A stretch of 33,765 nt of DNA, from contig JAERMO010000005.1 of the NCBI GenBank assembly GCA_016844465.1, positions 1 through 33,765 of the forward strand. Direction: 5' to 3'. A program made the translations under genes and the position numbers. Positions 33,399 through 33,765 of the stretch are shown here, in pieces (within the stretch, counting starts at the first letter, position 1; each line of letters starts with the position of its first letter). This stretch comes from Nitrosarchaeum sp. (GTDB lineage Archaea > Thermoproteota > Nitrososphaeria > Nitrososphaerales > Nitrosopumilaceae). The notes below the pieces were generated by a model. It saw only the letters and a program-made list of their open reading frames with translations, was not told the origin of the DNA and did not search any database.

Positions 33399-33523
33399 AT
33401 TTTAGGAAATAGTGTATGGTCTATAATAATAACTTCGCATAACCCTGCTTTACAGAAATTACAAATACAGTCTACATCCATTTTTTTGCAACCACACTTG
33501 CACACACATTCATAGAATTTCAT
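33395..33523 (-). CDS. 42-aa Cys-rich microprotein
   Basis: MKFYECVCKCGCKKMDVDCI, then CNFCKAGLCEVIII and a short end. Eight Cys within the first 29 residues (CxCxCxC, CxCxxC, C) suggest a compact metal cluster, as in metallothionein-like or multi-zinc peptides. It starts 1 bp after the small membrane protein's stop, so they form one unit. Not on the ORF track. Confidence 0.7.
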   Translation of the reverse strand: MKFYECVCKCGCKKMDVDCICNFCKAGLCEVIIIDHTLFPKI

Positions 33524-33524
33524 G

Positions 33525-33647
33525 TTATACATCCATATTTTCTAGCGGTTCTGGATGTCCTTTTCCACGAAGTGCAAGAAGTACTATTGCCAAGGTAATT
33601 GTAACACCTAATGCAACACCATATGCTGCCATGCCAGCTTCTGCCAT
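33525..33647 (-). CDS. 40-aa single-TM microprotein
   Basis: MAEAGMAAYGVALGVTITLA continues IVLLALRGKGHPEPLENMDV. One membrane helix (about 8-26) with a basic cytoplasmic-type tail. It is the first gene of a two-gene unit with the 42-aa Cys-rich gene. The small upstream region contains the TTAAACAAATTT motif at 33723. Not on the ORF track. Confidence 0.65.
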   Translation of the reverse strand: MAEAGMAAYGVALGVTITLAIVLLALRGKGHPEPLENMDV

Positions 33648-33765
33648 GGTTCTAGTATCATAAAATTATCAATAAACATGACTGTGATTAATTGAAAAAT
33701 GTGTTTAGTTTTATTTTTTAAATTAAACAAATTTTTGAATTGCGTTTTATTTTTTATGCTACATT

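Noticed and set aside
1-33765. tRNA, rRNA and CRISPR arrays
   Set aside because: I looked for T-loop-like GTTCRA motifs with matching arms and for regularly spaced direct repeats. The few GTTCGA-type hits fall inside genes, and no array was seen.

Overview
The window looks like AT-rich chromosomal DNA from an ammonia-oxidising thaumarchaeon (Nitrososphaerota), most like the Nitrosopumilus lineage. This rests on an archaeal EF-1alpha / S10 / RNA polymerase subunit P run, an archaeal ATP-dependent DNA ligase, a splicing endonuclease EndA, a bifunctional FBP aldolase/phosphatase, two TFB factors, a DnaJ-ferredoxin fusion of the kind reported from Thaumarchaeota, and a 3-hydroxyacyl-CoA dehydrogenase fitting the 3-hydroxypropionate/4-hydroxybutyrate carbon-fixation cycle. 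I found no rRNA, tRNA or CRISPR array.

Layout. 1-5 kb holds secreted proteins: a CAP-domain protein cut by the window edge, a frameshifted Asp-box (sialidase-like) repeat protein with a C-terminal membrane anchor, and a subtilisin with a Calx-beta domain. 5.3-7.6 kb is a divergent pair, a PIG-L deacetylase and a GlmU-like hexapeptide protein, which may act on an acylated amino sugar. 7.8-10.3 kb has small zinc-ribbon proteins, a lone receiver domain and two co-directional unknown genes. 10.3-17.2 kb is the conserved core: endA, a PhoU/DUF47-like protein, lig, a membrane protein, fbp, and divergently tuf-rps10-rpoP. 17.2-24.7 kb mixes zinc-finger proteins, a CBS protein, a SLOG/LOG-like protein, the 3-hydroxyacyl-CoA dehydrogenase, a broken Fic gene, a HIT protein and DnaJ-ferredoxin. 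24.9-28.3 kb has two TFB genes flanking a small membrane protein (frame-disrupted) and a tandem YnfA-type membrane pair.

28.3-33.7 kb is the accessory part. It has four genes made only of Lrp/AsnC ligand-binding (RAM) domains, five RAM domains in all, with no DNA-binding domain. They are interleaved with at least five Cys-rich microproteins of 35-51 aa absent from the ORF track, a broken universal stress protein, a broken conserved thaumarchaeal protein, a 300-bp element with 14-bp inverted ends, and an inverted repeat of about 122 bp. One copy of that repeat carries an intact Cys-rich gene and the other a frameshifted one. This is the best candidate here for an undescribed system.

Six coding regions look broken, mostly by single-base changes near A/T runs. 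All long core genes are intact, so I favour real gene decay in accessory DNA over poor sequence quality, although reads would be needed to settle it. Several small genes below were read directly from the sequence because they fall under the ORF-track cutoff.
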